The position numbers and the translations under genes were made by a program. Positions 15,955 through 28,937 of a stretch of 64,000 nucleotides of DNA are shown one piece after another. Every line of letters starts with the position of its first letter. Positions within the stretch are counted from its first letter, which is position 1. Source of the stretch: Rhodospirillum sp. (GTDB lineage: Bacteria > Pseudomonadota > Alphaproteobacteria > Dongiales > Dongiaceae); the NCBI GenBank assembly GCA_013822765.1, contig PNKY01000016.1, forward strand, positions 1-64,000. Reading direction: 5' to 3'. The notes below the pieces were generated by a model. That model was not told the DNA's origin and made no database searches. It saw nothing but the letters and a program-made list of their open reading frames with translations.

Positions 15955-17259
15955 ATGTCAGGTCTGTTCGAAGCACAAGCGCCGCGGCCGTTGGCCGACC
16001 GCCTGCGTCCGCAGCGCCTGGAGGAGATAGTCGGCCAGGATCATCTGATCGGGCCCACCGCGCCGATCGGGCGCATGCTGGCGGCGCGGCAGGTCTCCTC
16101 GATGATCCTCTGGGGCCCGCCGGGCTGCGGCAAGACCACGCTCGCGCGGCTGATCGCGGAGAAGGTCGATCTGCATTTCGAGATGCTGTCGGCGATCTTT
16201 TCCGGCGTCGCCGAGCTGCGCAAGATCTTCGAGGCCGCCAAGCAGCGCCGCCTGATGGGCCGCGGCACGCTGCTGTTCATCGACGAGATCCACCGCTTCA
16301 ACCGCAGCCAGCAGGACGGCTTCCTGCCGCATGTCGAGGACGGCACCATCGTGCTGGTCGGCGCGACTACCGAGAACCCGTCGTTCGAGCTGAACGCCGC
16401 CTTGCTGTCGCGCTGCCAGGTGTTCGTGCTGAACCGCCTGCACGAGGGCGACCTCGAGACCCTGCTCAAGCGTGCCGAAGAACTGATGGGTTTTTCGCTG
16501 CCGTTGAATGCCGAGGCGCGCATCGCGCTGATCGCAATGGCGGACGGCGACGGCCGATATCTGCTGAACATGGCAGAGGAACTGTTCCGTCTACCGCCGG
16601 ATATAATCCTGGATCCAGCAGCCCTGACCAAGGCGGTGCAGAAGCGCGCGCCGCTCTACGACAAGGCGCAGGAAGGGCACTACAACCTCATTTCTGCGCT
16701 GCACAAGTCGCTGCGCGGCTCCGATACCGATGCCGCGCTCTATTGGCTGGCGCGCATGCTGGTGGGCGGCGAGGACCCGAAATACATCGCACGCCGGCTG
16801 CTGCGCTTCGCGGTCGAGGATATCGGCCTGGCCGATCCGCAAGCGCTAGTGCAAGCGCTGTCGGCCTGGGATGCCTACGACCGCTTGGGCTCGCCGGAGG
16901 GCGAGCTAGCGATTGCGCAATGCGTGATCTATCTCGGGACCGCGCCGAAATCGAACGCCGCCTACGAAGCCATAGGCGCCGCCAACGCCGCCGCGCGCAA
17001 CACTGGGTCGCTGATGCCGCCGAAGCACATCCTCAATGCGCCGACGCGGCTGATGAAGGACCTCGGATATGGCAAAGGATATAACTACGATCACGGCACC
17101 GCCGAGGGCTTCTCCGGGCAGAATTATTTCCCGGACGGAATGGCCCGCGAGCGCTTCTATCAGCCGGTCGAACGGGGCTTCGAACGCGAGATCCTGAAGC
17201 GCATCGAATACTGGGATCGCCTGCGCGCGAAGAAGGGGCAAGGCGACAGTCAAGAGTGA
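15955..17259 (+). CDS. rarA: Replication-associated recombination protein A (AAA+ ATPase)
   Basis: RarA/MgsA acts at stalled replication forks and is related to clamp loaders. I start at the ATG at 15955 (MSGLFEAQAPRPLADRLRP; 434 residues), 8 bp after the protease stop. Walker A is GPPGCGKTT (residues 54-62), Walker B is LLFIDEIHRF (about 106-115), and the sensor segment is VGATTENPSF. The C-terminal tetramerisation region contains MLVGGEDPKYIARRLLRFA. Confidence 0.96.
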   Translation: MSGLFEAQAPRPLADRLRPQRLEEIVGQDHLIGPTAPIGRMLAARQVSSMILWGPPGCGKTTLARLIAEKVDLHFEMLSAIFSGVAELRKIFEAAKQRRLMGRGTLLFIDEIHRFNRSQQDGFLPHVEDGTIVLVGATTENPSFELNAALLSRCQVFVLNRLHEGDLETLLKRAEELMGFSLPLNAEARIALIAMADGDGRYLLNMAEELFRLPPDIILDPAALTKAVQKRAPLYDKAQEGHYNLISALHKSLRGSDTDAALYWLARMLVGGEDPKYIARRLLRFAVEDIGLADPQALVQALSAWDAYDRLGSPEGELAIAQCVIYLGTAPKSNAAYEAIGAANAAARNTGSLMPPKHILNAPTRLMKDLGYGKGYNYDHGTAEGFSGQNYFPDGMARERFYQPVERGFEREILKRIEYWDRLRAKKGQGDSQE

Positions 17260-17455
17260 CTTTGCCCCGATTTCCAGGCCTATCCGACCCCATTGGCATC
17301 CATGCGAGAAATGCAGATTTGGCGGCTGTGTCATGCGCCGAATGGACTTGTCCCGTTACAATGCCCTCGTTAGGGTCGCCGCTTGTGACTGGATCTAGGG
17401 GGTTGGGGCCAGTCCCAGGAACGACAATTTGGAAACCATCATTCAGGGTTCGGGG

Positions 17456-18112
17456 ATGCAAGATTATCTGTCGCCGGAGCGCCAAAAGGCCGCGTTGCTC
17501 ACCATCGATGCTCAACGCGATTTCATTCTCCCAGGTGCGCCAGCGACAGTGAGTGGAAGTAGCGCGGCGGCATCGCAGATGCGCCAGCTGGTTGAGACCT
17601 TCCGCGCGCATCACGCGCCCATCGTCCACATGGTACGGCTCTATCGCTGCAACGGCTCGAATGTCGACCTGTGCCATCGCGCGCTGATCGAGGCCGGCCA
17701 GCGTATTGTCATGCCGGGCACCCTCGGCGCCGAGATCATCGACGATCTGAAACCGACATCCGGGCTGCGTTTGCAGCCCGATCTGCTTCTGGACGGCAAG
17801 ATGCAGGAGATCGGTCCGAAGGAGTGGATCTGCTACAAGCCGCGACTTTCAGCATTCTTCCAGACTCCGGTCGAAGAGCATCTCAAGTCCCTCGGTATCT
17901 CCACCATCATCATCTGCGGCACCGACTTCCCGGCCTCGCCACGTTCCACCGTCTACGCCGCCGCCAATCGCGATTTCCGCCTGGTCCTCGCCACCGATGC
18001 CATTTCGGGCGCGACCGATTCCGGCCTCGACGAGATGGCGCAGATCGGCGCCTATCTGATGGCGACGGACCGATTGCTGGAGTGGCTGCCCCGCAACCGC
18101 GCGGCGGCTTGA
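17456..18112 (+). CDS. Isochorismatase-fold hydrolase lacking the usual catalytic Cys
   Basis: Cytosolic alpha/beta protein of the cysteine-hydrolase/isochorismatase superfamily. Asp18 (LLTIDAQRDF) and Lys128 (CYKPRLSAF) fit two members of the family triad. The nucleophile position, which I recall as NCPR in close relatives, is occupied here by Ser161 (DFPASPRSTVY, codon tcg at 17936-17938). I use the ATG at 17456, with AGGG seven bases upstream (218 residues). A TTG at 17429 preceded by AGGA is a real alternative. The substrate is unknown; the protein may be a serine variant or inactive. It stands alone between rarA and rluC. Confidence 0.8.
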   Translation: MQDYLSPERQKAALLTIDAQRDFILPGAPATVSGSSAAASQMRQLVETFRAHHAPIVHMVRLYRCNGSNVDLCHRALIEAGQRIVMPGTLGAEIIDDLKPTSGLRLQPDLLLDGKMQEIGPKEWICYKPRLSAFFQTPVEEHLKSLGISTIIICGTDFPASPRSTVYAAANRDFRLVLATDAISGATDSGLDEMAQIGAYLMATDRLLEWLPRNRAAA

Positions 18113-18143
18113 TTCATCCCGCCTTTCGTGCTGTCTCACGCCC

Positions 18144-19136
18144 ATGAGCGGCGTGCAGCAAATCGAGATCAGACAAGAAGACGCGGACCAGCGGCTCGAC
18201 CGCTGGTTCAAGCGGCAGTTCCCCGCGCTCGGCCACGGCCGGCTGGAGAAGCTGCTGCGCACCGGCCAGGTCAGGCTTGACGGCAAGCGCGCCAAGGCCG
18301 GCGACCGCGTCGAAGCCGGGCAGGTGGTGCGCGTGCCGCCGCTGGGCGAAGCACCCGAACGGTCCCCAGATCAACCACGCCGACCGCGTGCGGCGGATGC
18401 TGGCTGGGCGAAGACGCTGCAGAAGGCCGTGCTCTACAAGGATGACGACGTGCTGGTGATCGACAAGCCCGCCGGCCTTGCGGTGCAAGGCGGCAGCGGT
18501 CTTTCGACCAGCGTCGATGATCTGCTCGATGCCTTGCAGTTCGACGCCAAGGAGCGGCCGCGGCTGGTTCACCGTCTCGACCGGGATACCAGCGGCGTCC
18601 TTGCGCTGGCGCGCAATGCGCGCGCGGCCAAGCATCTGACCGAAGCCTTCCGCCACAAGGACGCGCGCAAGATCTATTGGGCCATCGTGGTCGGCGTCCC
18701 TGAAGTGCGCGCCGGCCGCATCGATGCGCCGCTGCAGAAAGCCGGCGGCAAGGGCGCCGAGCGCGTCCATGTCGATGAAGAGGGCAAGCGCGCGGTCACC
18801 GAGTTCGCCATGATCGAGAAGGCCGGCAAGAAGGCAGCCTGGTTGGCGCTGATGCCGGTGACCGGTCGCACGCACCAGCTGCGCGCGCATTGCGTCGCGC
18901 TCGGCACGCCGATCCTGGGTGACGGCAAGTATGCCGGCGGCGCGGCCTTCCTCGCCAAGGACAACCTGGCGCGGCAACTGCATCTTCATGCGCGGCGCCT
19001 GCGCCTGCCGCACCCGAAGGGCAAGGGCTGGATCGACGTGACCGCGCCGCTGCCGGAGCATATGCGCAAGACCTGGAGCTTCTTCGGGTTCGCGGCCAAG
19101 CCCGAGCACGATCCCTTCGCGGATCTGGATGCCTGA
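18144..19136 (+). CDS. rluC: RluA/RluC-family 23S rRNA pseudouridine synthase
   Basis: Converts uridines of 23S rRNA to pseudouridine. The 330-residue protein has an N-terminal S4 RNA-binding domain (residues about 15-65) and a catalytic domain with the signature HRLDRDTSG at 143-151, where Asp146 is the catalytic residue. GRTHQLRAHC follows near residue 235. RluC is the likeliest subgroup by length and S4 domain, but substrate positions cannot be read from sequence. The stop overlaps the next start (TGATG). Confidence 0.9.
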   Translation: MSGVQQIEIRQEDADQRLDRWFKRQFPALGHGRLEKLLRTGQVRLDGKRAKAGDRVEAGQVVRVPPLGEAPERSPDQPRRPRAADAGWAKTLQKAVLYKDDDVLVIDKPAGLAVQGGSGLSTSVDDLLDALQFDAKERPRLVHRLDRDTSGVLALARNARAAKHLTEAFRHKDARKIYWAIVVGVPEVRAGRIDAPLQKAGGKGAERVHVDEEGKRAVTEFAMIEKAGKKAAWLALMPVTGRTHQLRAHCVALGTPILGDGKYAGGAAFLAKDNLARQLHLHARRLRLPHPKGKGWIDVTAPLPEHMRKTWSFFGFAAKPEHDPFADLDA

Positions 19137-19828
19137 TGCTGGTTGATATTTCCCACCGCCTGTTCGTGTTCGATTGCGACGGTACGCTGGTCGACAGCCA
19201 GCACAACATCATCGCCGCGATGGGCGCGGCCTGGGCGCGCCACGATCTGCCGGCGCCGCTCGCGGCCGAGGTGCGGCGCATCGTGGGCCTGACGCTGGAG
19301 GTCGCGATCGCGCGCCTGCTGCCTGAGCACGACGACGCCAAGCACCGCGCACTCGCCGCCGACTATCGCGAGATCGTGCACGGCCTGCGCGTGGGCAATG
19401 CCCAGGGTACCGCGGAAGAGCCGCTGTTCCCCGGCATCCGCGACCTGATCGAGGATCTGGCTGCGCCGGAGATCTTCCTCGGCGTCGCCACCGGCAAGAA
19501 CCTGCGCGGGCTGGAGCACACCCTTGCGGTGCACGGATTGCGCGACCGGTTCCACACCCTGCAGACCGCCGACCTCTGCCGCAGCAAGCCCGACCCGGAG
19601 ATGGTGCTGCGCGCGATGGCGGAAACCGGCATGGAGGCCGCTGCCACCGTGGTGATCGGCGACACCAGCTTCGACATGGAAATGGCCCGGTCCGCGGGGG
19701 CGACTGCGATCGGAGTAGCCTGGGGCTATCACGAGACGGCGGAACTTACCGACGCCGGCGCCCATGCGATCATCCACCAGCCCGCGGACCTCCTGGTGGA
19801 ATTGCGGCGCCTGACGCCGGCAGCGTAG
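19136..19828 (+). CDS. HAD-superfamily phosphatase (Gph-like)
   Basis: The 230-residue protein has all HAD motifs: nucleophile motif FVFDCDGTLVD (Asp13 and Asp15), motif II in GVATGKN, the motif III Lys in RSKPDPEM, and motif IV GDTSFDMEMA. The helical cap between motifs I and II fits phosphoglycolate-phosphatase-like enzymes, but the substrate is not determined. It overlaps rluC by one base, an arrangement common in alphaproteobacteria. Confidence 0.88.
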   Translation: MLVDISHRLFVFDCDGTLVDSQHNIIAAMGAAWARHDLPAPLAAEVRRIVGLTLEVAIARLLPEHDDAKHRALAADYREIVHGLRVGNAQGTAEEPLFPGIRDLIEDLAAPEIFLGVATGKNLRGLEHTLAVHGLRDRFHTLQTADLCRSKPDPEMVLRAMAETGMEAAATVVIGDTSFDMEMARSAGATAIGVAWGYHETAELTDAGAHAIIHQPADLLVELRRLTPAA

Positions 19829-19858
19829 AATGATCCGGGGACGCCGGAGGCTCGGCGC

Positions 19859-21901
19859 ATGAGGCTGAAAATCATCCTGACCGGGATCGGGCTGGCGCTG
19901 CTGGCCGTGATCGCGCTCGCGTTTACGGTCCTGATGGCGACCGATTTCAACGACTATCGCGACCTGGTGCAGCAACGCATGAAGGAGGCGACCGGCCGCG
20001 ACCTGGTGATCGCCGGCAACATTGACGCCTCGTTCTCGCTGTCTCCGCGGCTCACCGCCCAGCAGGTCAGCTTCCGCAACGCGCCCTGGAGCGACATCCA
20101 GCAGATGGCGAGCCTCAACGAGATCGAGGCGGAAATCGCGCTGCTGCCACTGCTGAGTGGCGAGATCCGGATCAACGAGGTGGTGCTGCGCGGCGGGCAG
20201 GTGGTCATCGAGACCAACAAGGACGGCGTCGGCAACTGGGTGCTGGACCTGGCGCCCCAGGCAGCGCCCGCGCCCGAAGACTCTGCTACCACCGCCAGCG
20301 GTCTGCCGAAGATCGACCGCATGACCATCGAGGATGTGACGCTGCTCCATCGCGACGGCGAGACCGGCGACCAGCACACCCTGGCGATCAAGCGCTTCAC
20401 CGCCGAGGATGCGCCCGGCGCCGGCATCAAGGTCGAGATCAAGGGCGCATGGAACGAGCGGCCGTTGGAGCTGGCCGGCACGGTTGGTGCGCCGCGGCAG
20501 TTCACCGAAGGGCCCTTGCCGCTCAACCTGCAGGGCAAGCTCGGCGAGGTCGCGCTTGGCCTGCGCGGCCAGATCGGCGACCCGACGACCTTCTCCGACC
20601 TGTCGCTGGATGTGACGAGCTCCGGCCCCTCGCTCGCGGCCCTCGGCGAAATCTTCGGGATCGAACTGCCGAACTCCGCGCCCTATTCGCTGGGGACCCG
20701 CGTGAACGGCGGTGGCGGCAAGTTCACCTTCGCCGATGTCACCGCCAAGGTCGGCGGCTCGGACGCGGCCGGCAACATCGTGCTCGACACCGCAAGCGAG
20801 GTCACCGGGCTGACGATGACGCTGGCGTCGCAGCGTCTCGATTTCAAGGATCTCGGGCTCGACGACGGCGGCGGCACCAGCGCCTCCAACAGCGACGGTC
20901 GGTTGTTCTCGGCGGAGCCCTGGCCGTTGGACTGGCTGAAGCACATCGAGGGCGAGTTCACCTGGCCGATCGGCACCCTGGTGCGCGGCGGGGCCAGTGC
21001 GCAGGACGTGGCATTCGCGCTGGCGATCCACAAGGGCGCGGCCACGCTGAAATACGTCAAGGCAAAGATCGAAGGCGGCATCATCGACGGCAATGGGACG
21101 CTGAAGCCTGGCAAGAGCAGCCCCGTGCTGGCGCTAAAGCTGGAGGCCAGCGGCATCCAGTCCGCTCCGCTCCTCAGCATGATGGGTCTGGAAGACGTGC
21201 TCACGGTGGGCCGCCTCAACATGAACATGGACGTGAACGGCCCTCCCACCTCCTTGCGCGGGCTGATGGGCGGGCTCAACGGCAAGGCCTCGTTCGCGAC
21301 CGGCGAGGGCCGGGTGCAGAACGCTTTCGCGCGCCTCTTGCTCTCCAACCTGTTCGGCCTGCTGACGCCGTTCGATGGCGATGCCTCGCGCATCTCCTGC
21401 ATCGCCGGCAATTTCGACATCAAGCAGGGCATCGCGACCACCCGCGGCACGGTGGTGGAGACGCCGGGCGCGACCGTGGTCGGCAGCGGAAACATCGACC
21501 TGCGCAACGAGCGCATCGAGATGCGCGTCGATCCGAAGTCGAAGGACCTGAATCTCTCGGCGATCGCCGTGCCAGTGCGCATCACCGGGCCGCTCGCCAG
21601 CCCGAACGTGATTCCGGATCCGGTCGCGACGGTCGGCAACACGGTCAATTTCGCGACCGGCACCGTCAACGTCGCGACGCTCGGCATCTTCGGCGCTTTG
21701 ACCGGCCTCGATGGCAGCAGCGATGCCGCCGCCAATCCCTGCGCCACGGCGCTCAACAGCGCCCTCGGCGCAAAGCCGCAGAAGTCCACCACGGAGCAGG
21801 TGATCGAAGGCGTCGGCGGTACTGCGCAGGACATCGGCGAGGGCGCGGTTGACGTGCTGCAGGGCGTCGGCGACGGCATCGGCGATCTGTTCGGGCAGTG
21901 A
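19859..21901 (+). CDS. AsmA-family inner-membrane protein
   Basis: AsmA-like proteins are anchored in the inner membrane by one N-terminal helix and extend a beta-rich groove through the periplasm; several carry phospholipids toward the outer membrane. The 680-residue product has a membrane helix at about residues 5-27, then DFNDYRDLVQQRMKEATGRDL, typical of the AsmA N-terminal domain. The C-terminal half resembles the AsmA_2 region (KGQ-type repeats, ERIEMRVDPKSKDL). A Gly/Asp-rich tail ends the protein. It is separate from the YdbH-type protein at 56.3-58.8 kb. Confidence 0.85.
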   Translation: MRLKIILTGIGLALLAVIALAFTVLMATDFNDYRDLVQQRMKEATGRDLVIAGNIDASFSLSPRLTAQQVSFRNAPWSDIQQMASLNEIEAEIALLPLLSGEIRINEVVLRGGQVVIETNKDGVGNWVLDLAPQAAPAPEDSATTASGLPKIDRMTIEDVTLLHRDGETGDQHTLAIKRFTAEDAPGAGIKVEIKGAWNERPLELAGTVGAPRQFTEGPLPLNLQGKLGEVALGLRGQIGDPTTFSDLSLDVTSSGPSLAALGEIFGIELPNSAPYSLGTRVNGGGGKFTFADVTAKVGGSDAAGNIVLDTASEVTGLTMTLASQRLDFKDLGLDDGGGTSASNSDGRLFSAEPWPLDWLKHIEGEFTWPIGTLVRGGASAQDVAFALAIHKGAATLKYVKAKIEGGIIDGNGTLKPGKSSPVLALKLEASGIQSAPLLSMMGLEDVLTVGRLNMNMDVNGPPTSLRGLMGGLNGKASFATGEGRVQNAFARLLLSNLFGLLTPFDGDASRISCIAGNFDIKQGIATTRGTVVETPGATVVGSGNIDLRNERIEMRVDPKSKDLNLSAIAVPVRITGPLASPNVIPDPVATVGNTVNFATGTVNVATLGIFGALTGLDGSSDAAANPCATALNSALGAKPQKSTTEQVIEGVGGTAQDIGEGAVDVLQGVGDGIGDLFGQ

Positions 21902-21905
21902 TTGC

Positions 21906-22613
21906 ATGCTGGGTGCGCCGCGCCGCTTCTACAAGTCAGCGACCAGCACGCCGGTCGACGGCGGCTGGGGCGTCCTGCTGGACGCCAAGGCGCTGCGCTC
22001 TCCGGCCAAGCGGCCGTTCGTGTTGCCGACCGAGGCGCTGGCGCAAGCCATCGCAGAGGAGTGGCAAGCGCAGGGCGAGAAGATCGCACCCATCTCCATG
22101 CCCCTCATGCAGTTCGCCGCCACCGCGATCGATCGCCTGGCGGATGATCGCACGGCGCTGGTCGAGGAGATCGCCGGATATGGCCACAGCGATCTCATCT
22201 GCTACCGCACCGAGGAGCCGCCGTTGCTGGCACGGCGGCAGGAGGAGACGTGGCAGCCGCTGATCGCCTGGGCGGCGGAGCGCTTCGACGTCGCGCTCAA
22301 CGTCACCACCGGCATCGTCGCGGTGGAGCAGCCCGCGCATGCTCTTGCGACTTTCCGCCGCGTGCTGGAGGCGTGCGACCTGTTCGCCCTGACCGTGCTC
22401 GCCGCGGCGACCGGCTGCGCCGGATCGCTGGTCATCGCGCTGGCTTTGATGGAAGGGCGCCTCAGCCCCGACGAAGCGGCCGATGCGGCGCTGCTGGACG
22501 AGCTCTTCCAGGCGCAGAAATGGGGCAGTGACCCGGAAGCGGAGCGCCGCCGCGCCGCGATCCGCGCCGACTTGCACGCGGCAAAACGATTCCATACGCT
22601 GTCGCGACTGTAA
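21906..22613 (+). CDS. ATP12-family F1-ATPase assembly chaperone
   Basis: ATP12 proteins help assemble the F1 alpha subunit in mitochondria, and related proteins are found in alphaproteobacteria. The 235-residue product from the ATG at 21906 has the family pattern RRFYKSATSTPVDGGWGVLL, LPTEALAQAIAEEW, PISMPLMQFAATAIDRL and YGHSDLICYRTEEPPLLARR. It starts four bases after the stop of the AsmA-like gene, so the two are probably co-transcribed. Confidence 0.92.
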   Translation: MLGAPRRFYKSATSTPVDGGWGVLLDAKALRSPAKRPFVLPTEALAQAIAEEWQAQGEKIAPISMPLMQFAATAIDRLADDRTALVEEIAGYGHSDLICYRTEEPPLLARRQEETWQPLIAWAAERFDVALNVTTGIVAVEQPAHALATFRRVLEACDLFALTVLAAATGCAGSLVIALALMEGRLSPDEAADAALLDELFQAQKWGSDPEAERRRAAIRADLHAAKRFHTLSRL

Positions 22614-22755
22614 TATATTGAAATAATTGGCCCTGCGGCTTGCTAGGCGCTAGCGTGGCTTCGTGCTATGTGAGGCCGCCTCGCAGTGCAACAAAAATGC
22701 CGCCGGGACGTCATAACCGGCGCCTTCAGATCAGGGACAGGGAACAGGACGGGGG

Positions 22756-24288
<1,533 letters not shown>

Positions 24289-24290
24289 CG

Positions 24291-26276
<1,986 letters not shown>

Positions 26277-26279
26277 GCC

Positions 26280-26564
26280 ATGGCCGAGCGAAAGATTGTT
26301 CACGTGCTGATCTCCGGCACCGTCCAGGGTGTCTGGTTCCGCGCCTGGACCGTGCAGGAAGCGCAGGCCCGCGCGCTCGACGGCTGGGTGCGCAACCGGC
26401 GCGACGGCGATGTAGAAGCCTTGTTCGCCGGCCCGACCGACCAAGTCGATGACATGATCCGCGCCTGTCATCGCGGGCCCGAATCGGCGCGAGTCTCCAG
26501 CGTCCAAGTCCAGCCCCACGCCGAAGACCCCGGCAAGGGTTTCCGAAAATCTCCGACGGTCTGA
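26280..26564 (+). CDS. acyP: Acylphosphatase
   Basis: Small cytosolic enzyme hydrolysing carboxyl-phosphate bonds. The 94-residue protein has the active-site loop GTVQGVWFR with Arg21 and the catalytic Asn39 in GWVRNRRDGDVE, plus the conserved start of the last strand. It begins three bases after pccA and is probably co-transcribed; a link to carboxyphosphate or acyl-phosphate side products is only an inference. Confidence 0.93.
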   Translation: MAERKIVHVLISGTVQGVWFRAWTVQEAQARALDGWVRNRRDGDVEALFAGPTDQVDDMIRACHRGPESARVSSVQVQPHAEDPGKGFRKSPTV

Positions 26565-26575
26565 ACATTTCCATT

Positions 26576-27286
26576 ATGAAATTGAAGAAACTCTATCGGC
26601 GCCACTTGCGCTACCCGCTCTGGCGGGTGGTGCATCCCTTCGCACCCTACGAGCGCTATTACGCCTGGGTCGTGACGCGAAAGCTGCGGCGCGGGCGCGC
26701 GCATCCGGCGATCGGTCCGACCGCCAAAGCCGCGCGCGGCGAACGCGAGATGATCAAGGTGATGCTGCAGCATGGATTGCAGGCGCACCACGCTTTCGTC
26801 GACTACGGCTGTGGCAGCCTGCGCCTCGGCCGTCCCATCATCGAGTTGCTGGAGCCGGGAAAGTTCTGGGGCCTCGACCTCGCGCAGGATTTCCTGGACG
26901 CCGGTCTCGACTATGTCGGTGCAGAGCTGGCGGCGCAGAAACAGCCTAACCTGCGGGTGATCGACGATGCCGGCCTCGCGGCAGCCAAGGCGGCACGGCC
27001 CGATTTCATCGGCTCTTGGCATGTCTGCGGCAAGATCCCGGATCAGATCCTCGACAGCTTTTTCGGCAAGGTCTTGGGGCTCATGCACGCGGGCACGCAC
27101 GTGTTCCTGCAATTCGAGGACACCGGCAAGCGCGAGCAACTGCACGGCCTTGCTTGGTCGCTGCCGGAAGCGACGGTGATCGCCGCCGTCAGGCGCGTCG
27201 ATCCCCAGCTCAAGGTCGACATCGTCGAACTCACCAAGCGCCGCCACCGCAACATGCGCTATCTCTGCGCGCACGTGCGGTATTGA
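26576..27286 (+). CDS. Class I SAM-dependent methyltransferase-like protein
   Basis: The 236-residue protein has a basic N terminus (MKLKKLYRRHLRYPLWR) and a clear SAM-binding motif I, FVDYGCGSLRLG (residues 74-85), followed by an acidic residue after the second strand (GLDLAQDFLDAGLDY). Later strands fit a Rossmann-like fold (HVFLQFEDTG). No substrate motif is recognisable. It lies 11 bp after the acylphosphatase gene and converges on the N-acetyltransferase gene with a 4-bp gap. Confidence 0.7.
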   Translation: MKLKKLYRRHLRYPLWRVVHPFAPYERYYAWVVTRKLRRGRAHPAIGPTAKAARGEREMIKVMLQHGLQAHHAFVDYGCGSLRLGRPIIELLEPGKFWGLDLAQDFLDAGLDYVGAELAAQKQPNLRVIDDAGLAAAKAARPDFIGSWHVCGKIPDQILDSFFGKVLGLMHAGTHVFLQFEDTGKREQLHGLAWSLPEATVIAAVRRVDPQLKVDIVELTKRRHRNMRYLCAHVRY

Positions 27287-27290
27287 GGAG

Positions 27291-28145
27291 CTAGGCGAAG
27301 AATGGATGCGGCGGGCCTTTGGTGCCCCGTTGCTCGATATGCGCCAAGGCTGTCTTCAGATCTGCGTCGGACAGTGGAATCCCGAATTCCTTCGTCAGCA
27401 CGTCACGATACTCGGCCTCGCCCTGCAGCGTGCGGCGTTCCACCTGTCCTGATGCGTGCCGGACATTGAAACGCGCGTTGAACAACGTGAGCCTGGTCCG
27501 GTTGGGACCTGGGCGCGCCGCGATCATGTTGTTGAGATATGGACTTTGCGGATGCGTGCCGGTGAACCAGTTGCACATCTCGTACTCGGCGTCGACGCGC
27601 GGAAGCTGGACGACGCGATAGATGTGCTCCCATGTGTTCCCGAGCTTCGATTGCAAGAGCAGTTCATCGCCCATGGCAACAAGGCGCATGTCCTCGTGCG
27701 GCGTCGTCTGCGCGATATCCCGGACCATGAGCAGTGCGCCGGTCGGCGCCAGATTGCCGAAGCCCACATCGGCGAGAAACGGACCCTCCGGCAAGTTGAC
27801 CTGCAGGATCATGTGCAGCATGGGGCGCGGCGCATTGACGTCCATGCCGCGAACGACCCGGGCTTGCAGGCTGGTGATGTCGTAGCCGAGCGATCGCAGG
27901 CCGCCTCGAAACAGCATGTTCTGCTCGAAGCAATAGCCGCCGCGGCGGCCATGGATCATCTTGTGCTGCAGGCTGGCCAGATCGAGCTCGGGCGGCCGGT
28001 CCAGCAGGATGTCGATGCTCTCATATGCGATGGCGTGCGCATGCGCACTTACGAGCGCCTGCAGTGTCTCGAGCGTCGGCGCACGTGATCCCGCGTAGCC
28101 GATCCGCGCCAGCCACGCATCCTGATCGAATTCTTCGTTCGTCAT
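27291..28145 (-). CDS. Arylamine N-acetyltransferase
   Basis: NAT enzymes transfer acetyl from CoA to arylamines or hydrazines. The 284-residue product has the cysteine-protease-like triad: Cys72 in RRGGYCFEQN, His111 in PMLHMIL and Asp126 in FLADVGFG. N-terminal helices (WLARIGYAGSRAPTLETLQAL) are typical. It is encoded upstream of no obvious partner; lipB lies 30 bp upstream on the same strand, so the two may share a transcript. Confidence 0.93.
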   Translation of the reverse strand: MTNEEFDQDAWLARIGYAGSRAPTLETLQALVSAHAHAIAYESIDILLDRPPELDLASLQHKMIHGRRGGYCFEQNMLFRGGLRSLGYDITSLQARVVRGMDVNAPRPMLHMILQVNLPEGPFLADVGFGNLAPTGALLMVRDIAQTTPHEDMRLVAMGDELLLQSKLGNTWEHIYRVVQLPRVDAEYEMCNWFTGTHPQSPYLNNMIAARPGPNRTRLTLFNARFNVRHASGQVERRTLQGEAEYRDVLTKEFGIPLSDADLKTALAHIEQRGTKGPPHPFFA

Positions 28146-28175
28146 GGGCAGCCCCGCCTGCCGGATGCGGCGCCG

Positions 28176-28823
28176 TCACTGTGCCGCGTTGCGTACGTCG
28201 CTTTCAAATACTTCCTCGAACGCGGCACGCAGGGCCATGTCGAACTCTGGCATCGAGACGATGTAGCCGAGTTGCGCCAACGAGGTGACGCCGAGCGCCT
28301 GCTCCTGGATGCCGCACGGTACGATGCCGCTGAAATGGCTGAGGTCGGGGTCGACGTTGATCGCGATGCCGTGGAAGGTCACCCAGCGCCGCACCCGCAC
28401 GCCGATGGCAGCGATCTTGTCCTCGCGGCCGTCATGCGCGACCCAGATGCCGACGCGGCCTTCGCGCCGCTCGCCCGTCACGTTGAAGCGCGCCAGGGTG
28501 CGGATGATCCAGTCCTCGAGATCGCGCACGAACTGGCGCACGTCCGGCCCGCGCTCCTTCAGGTCCAGCATGACATAGGCCACCCGCTGGCCGGGTCCAT
28601 GGTACGTGTATTGCCCGCCGCGGCCGGTCTGATAGACCGGGAAACGGCCGGGCTGTAGCAGGTCGCCGGCCTTGGCGCTGGTGCCGGCGGTATAGAGCGG
28701 CGGGTGCTCCAGGAGCCAGACCTGCTCCAGCTGGGTACCGGCGCGGATGGCCTCCGCCCGGGCTTCCATGGCGCTCAGGGCCTCCTCGTATGGCACCAGC
28801 CCGTCTGATATCCGCCAGTCCAT
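28176..28823 (-). CDS. lipB: Octanoyl-[acyl carrier protein]:protein octanoyltransferase
   Basis: First enzyme of lipoate attachment: moves octanoate from ACP to lipoyl domains. The 215-residue protein has the family motifs RGGQYTYHGPGQRVAYVMLDL, KIAAIGVRV (Lys136) and the catalytic Cys170 in GIVPCGI. It reads away from the tRNA-Leu gene. Confidence 0.95.
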   Translation of the reverse strand: MDWRISDGLVPYEEALSAMEARAEAIRAGTQLEQVWLLEHPPLYTAGTSAKAGDLLQPGRFPVYQTGRGGQYTYHGPGQRVAYVMLDLKERGPDVRQFVRDLEDWIIRTLARFNVTGERREGRVGIWVAHDGREDKIAAIGVRVRRWVTFHGIAINVDPDLSHFSGIVPCGIQEQALGVTSLAQLGYIVSMPEFDMALRAAFEEVFESDVRNAAQ

Positions 28824-28937
28824 TGATAATCTTGCGCCTTTCCGGGCCTTTCCGCGCTTGATCGCGGGGTCCCGATTTGCTATTCCCCCGGTCGGCTTCT
28901 GACAAGGGCTTACGGCCTGTCTTTCGGGAGCTCTGAT

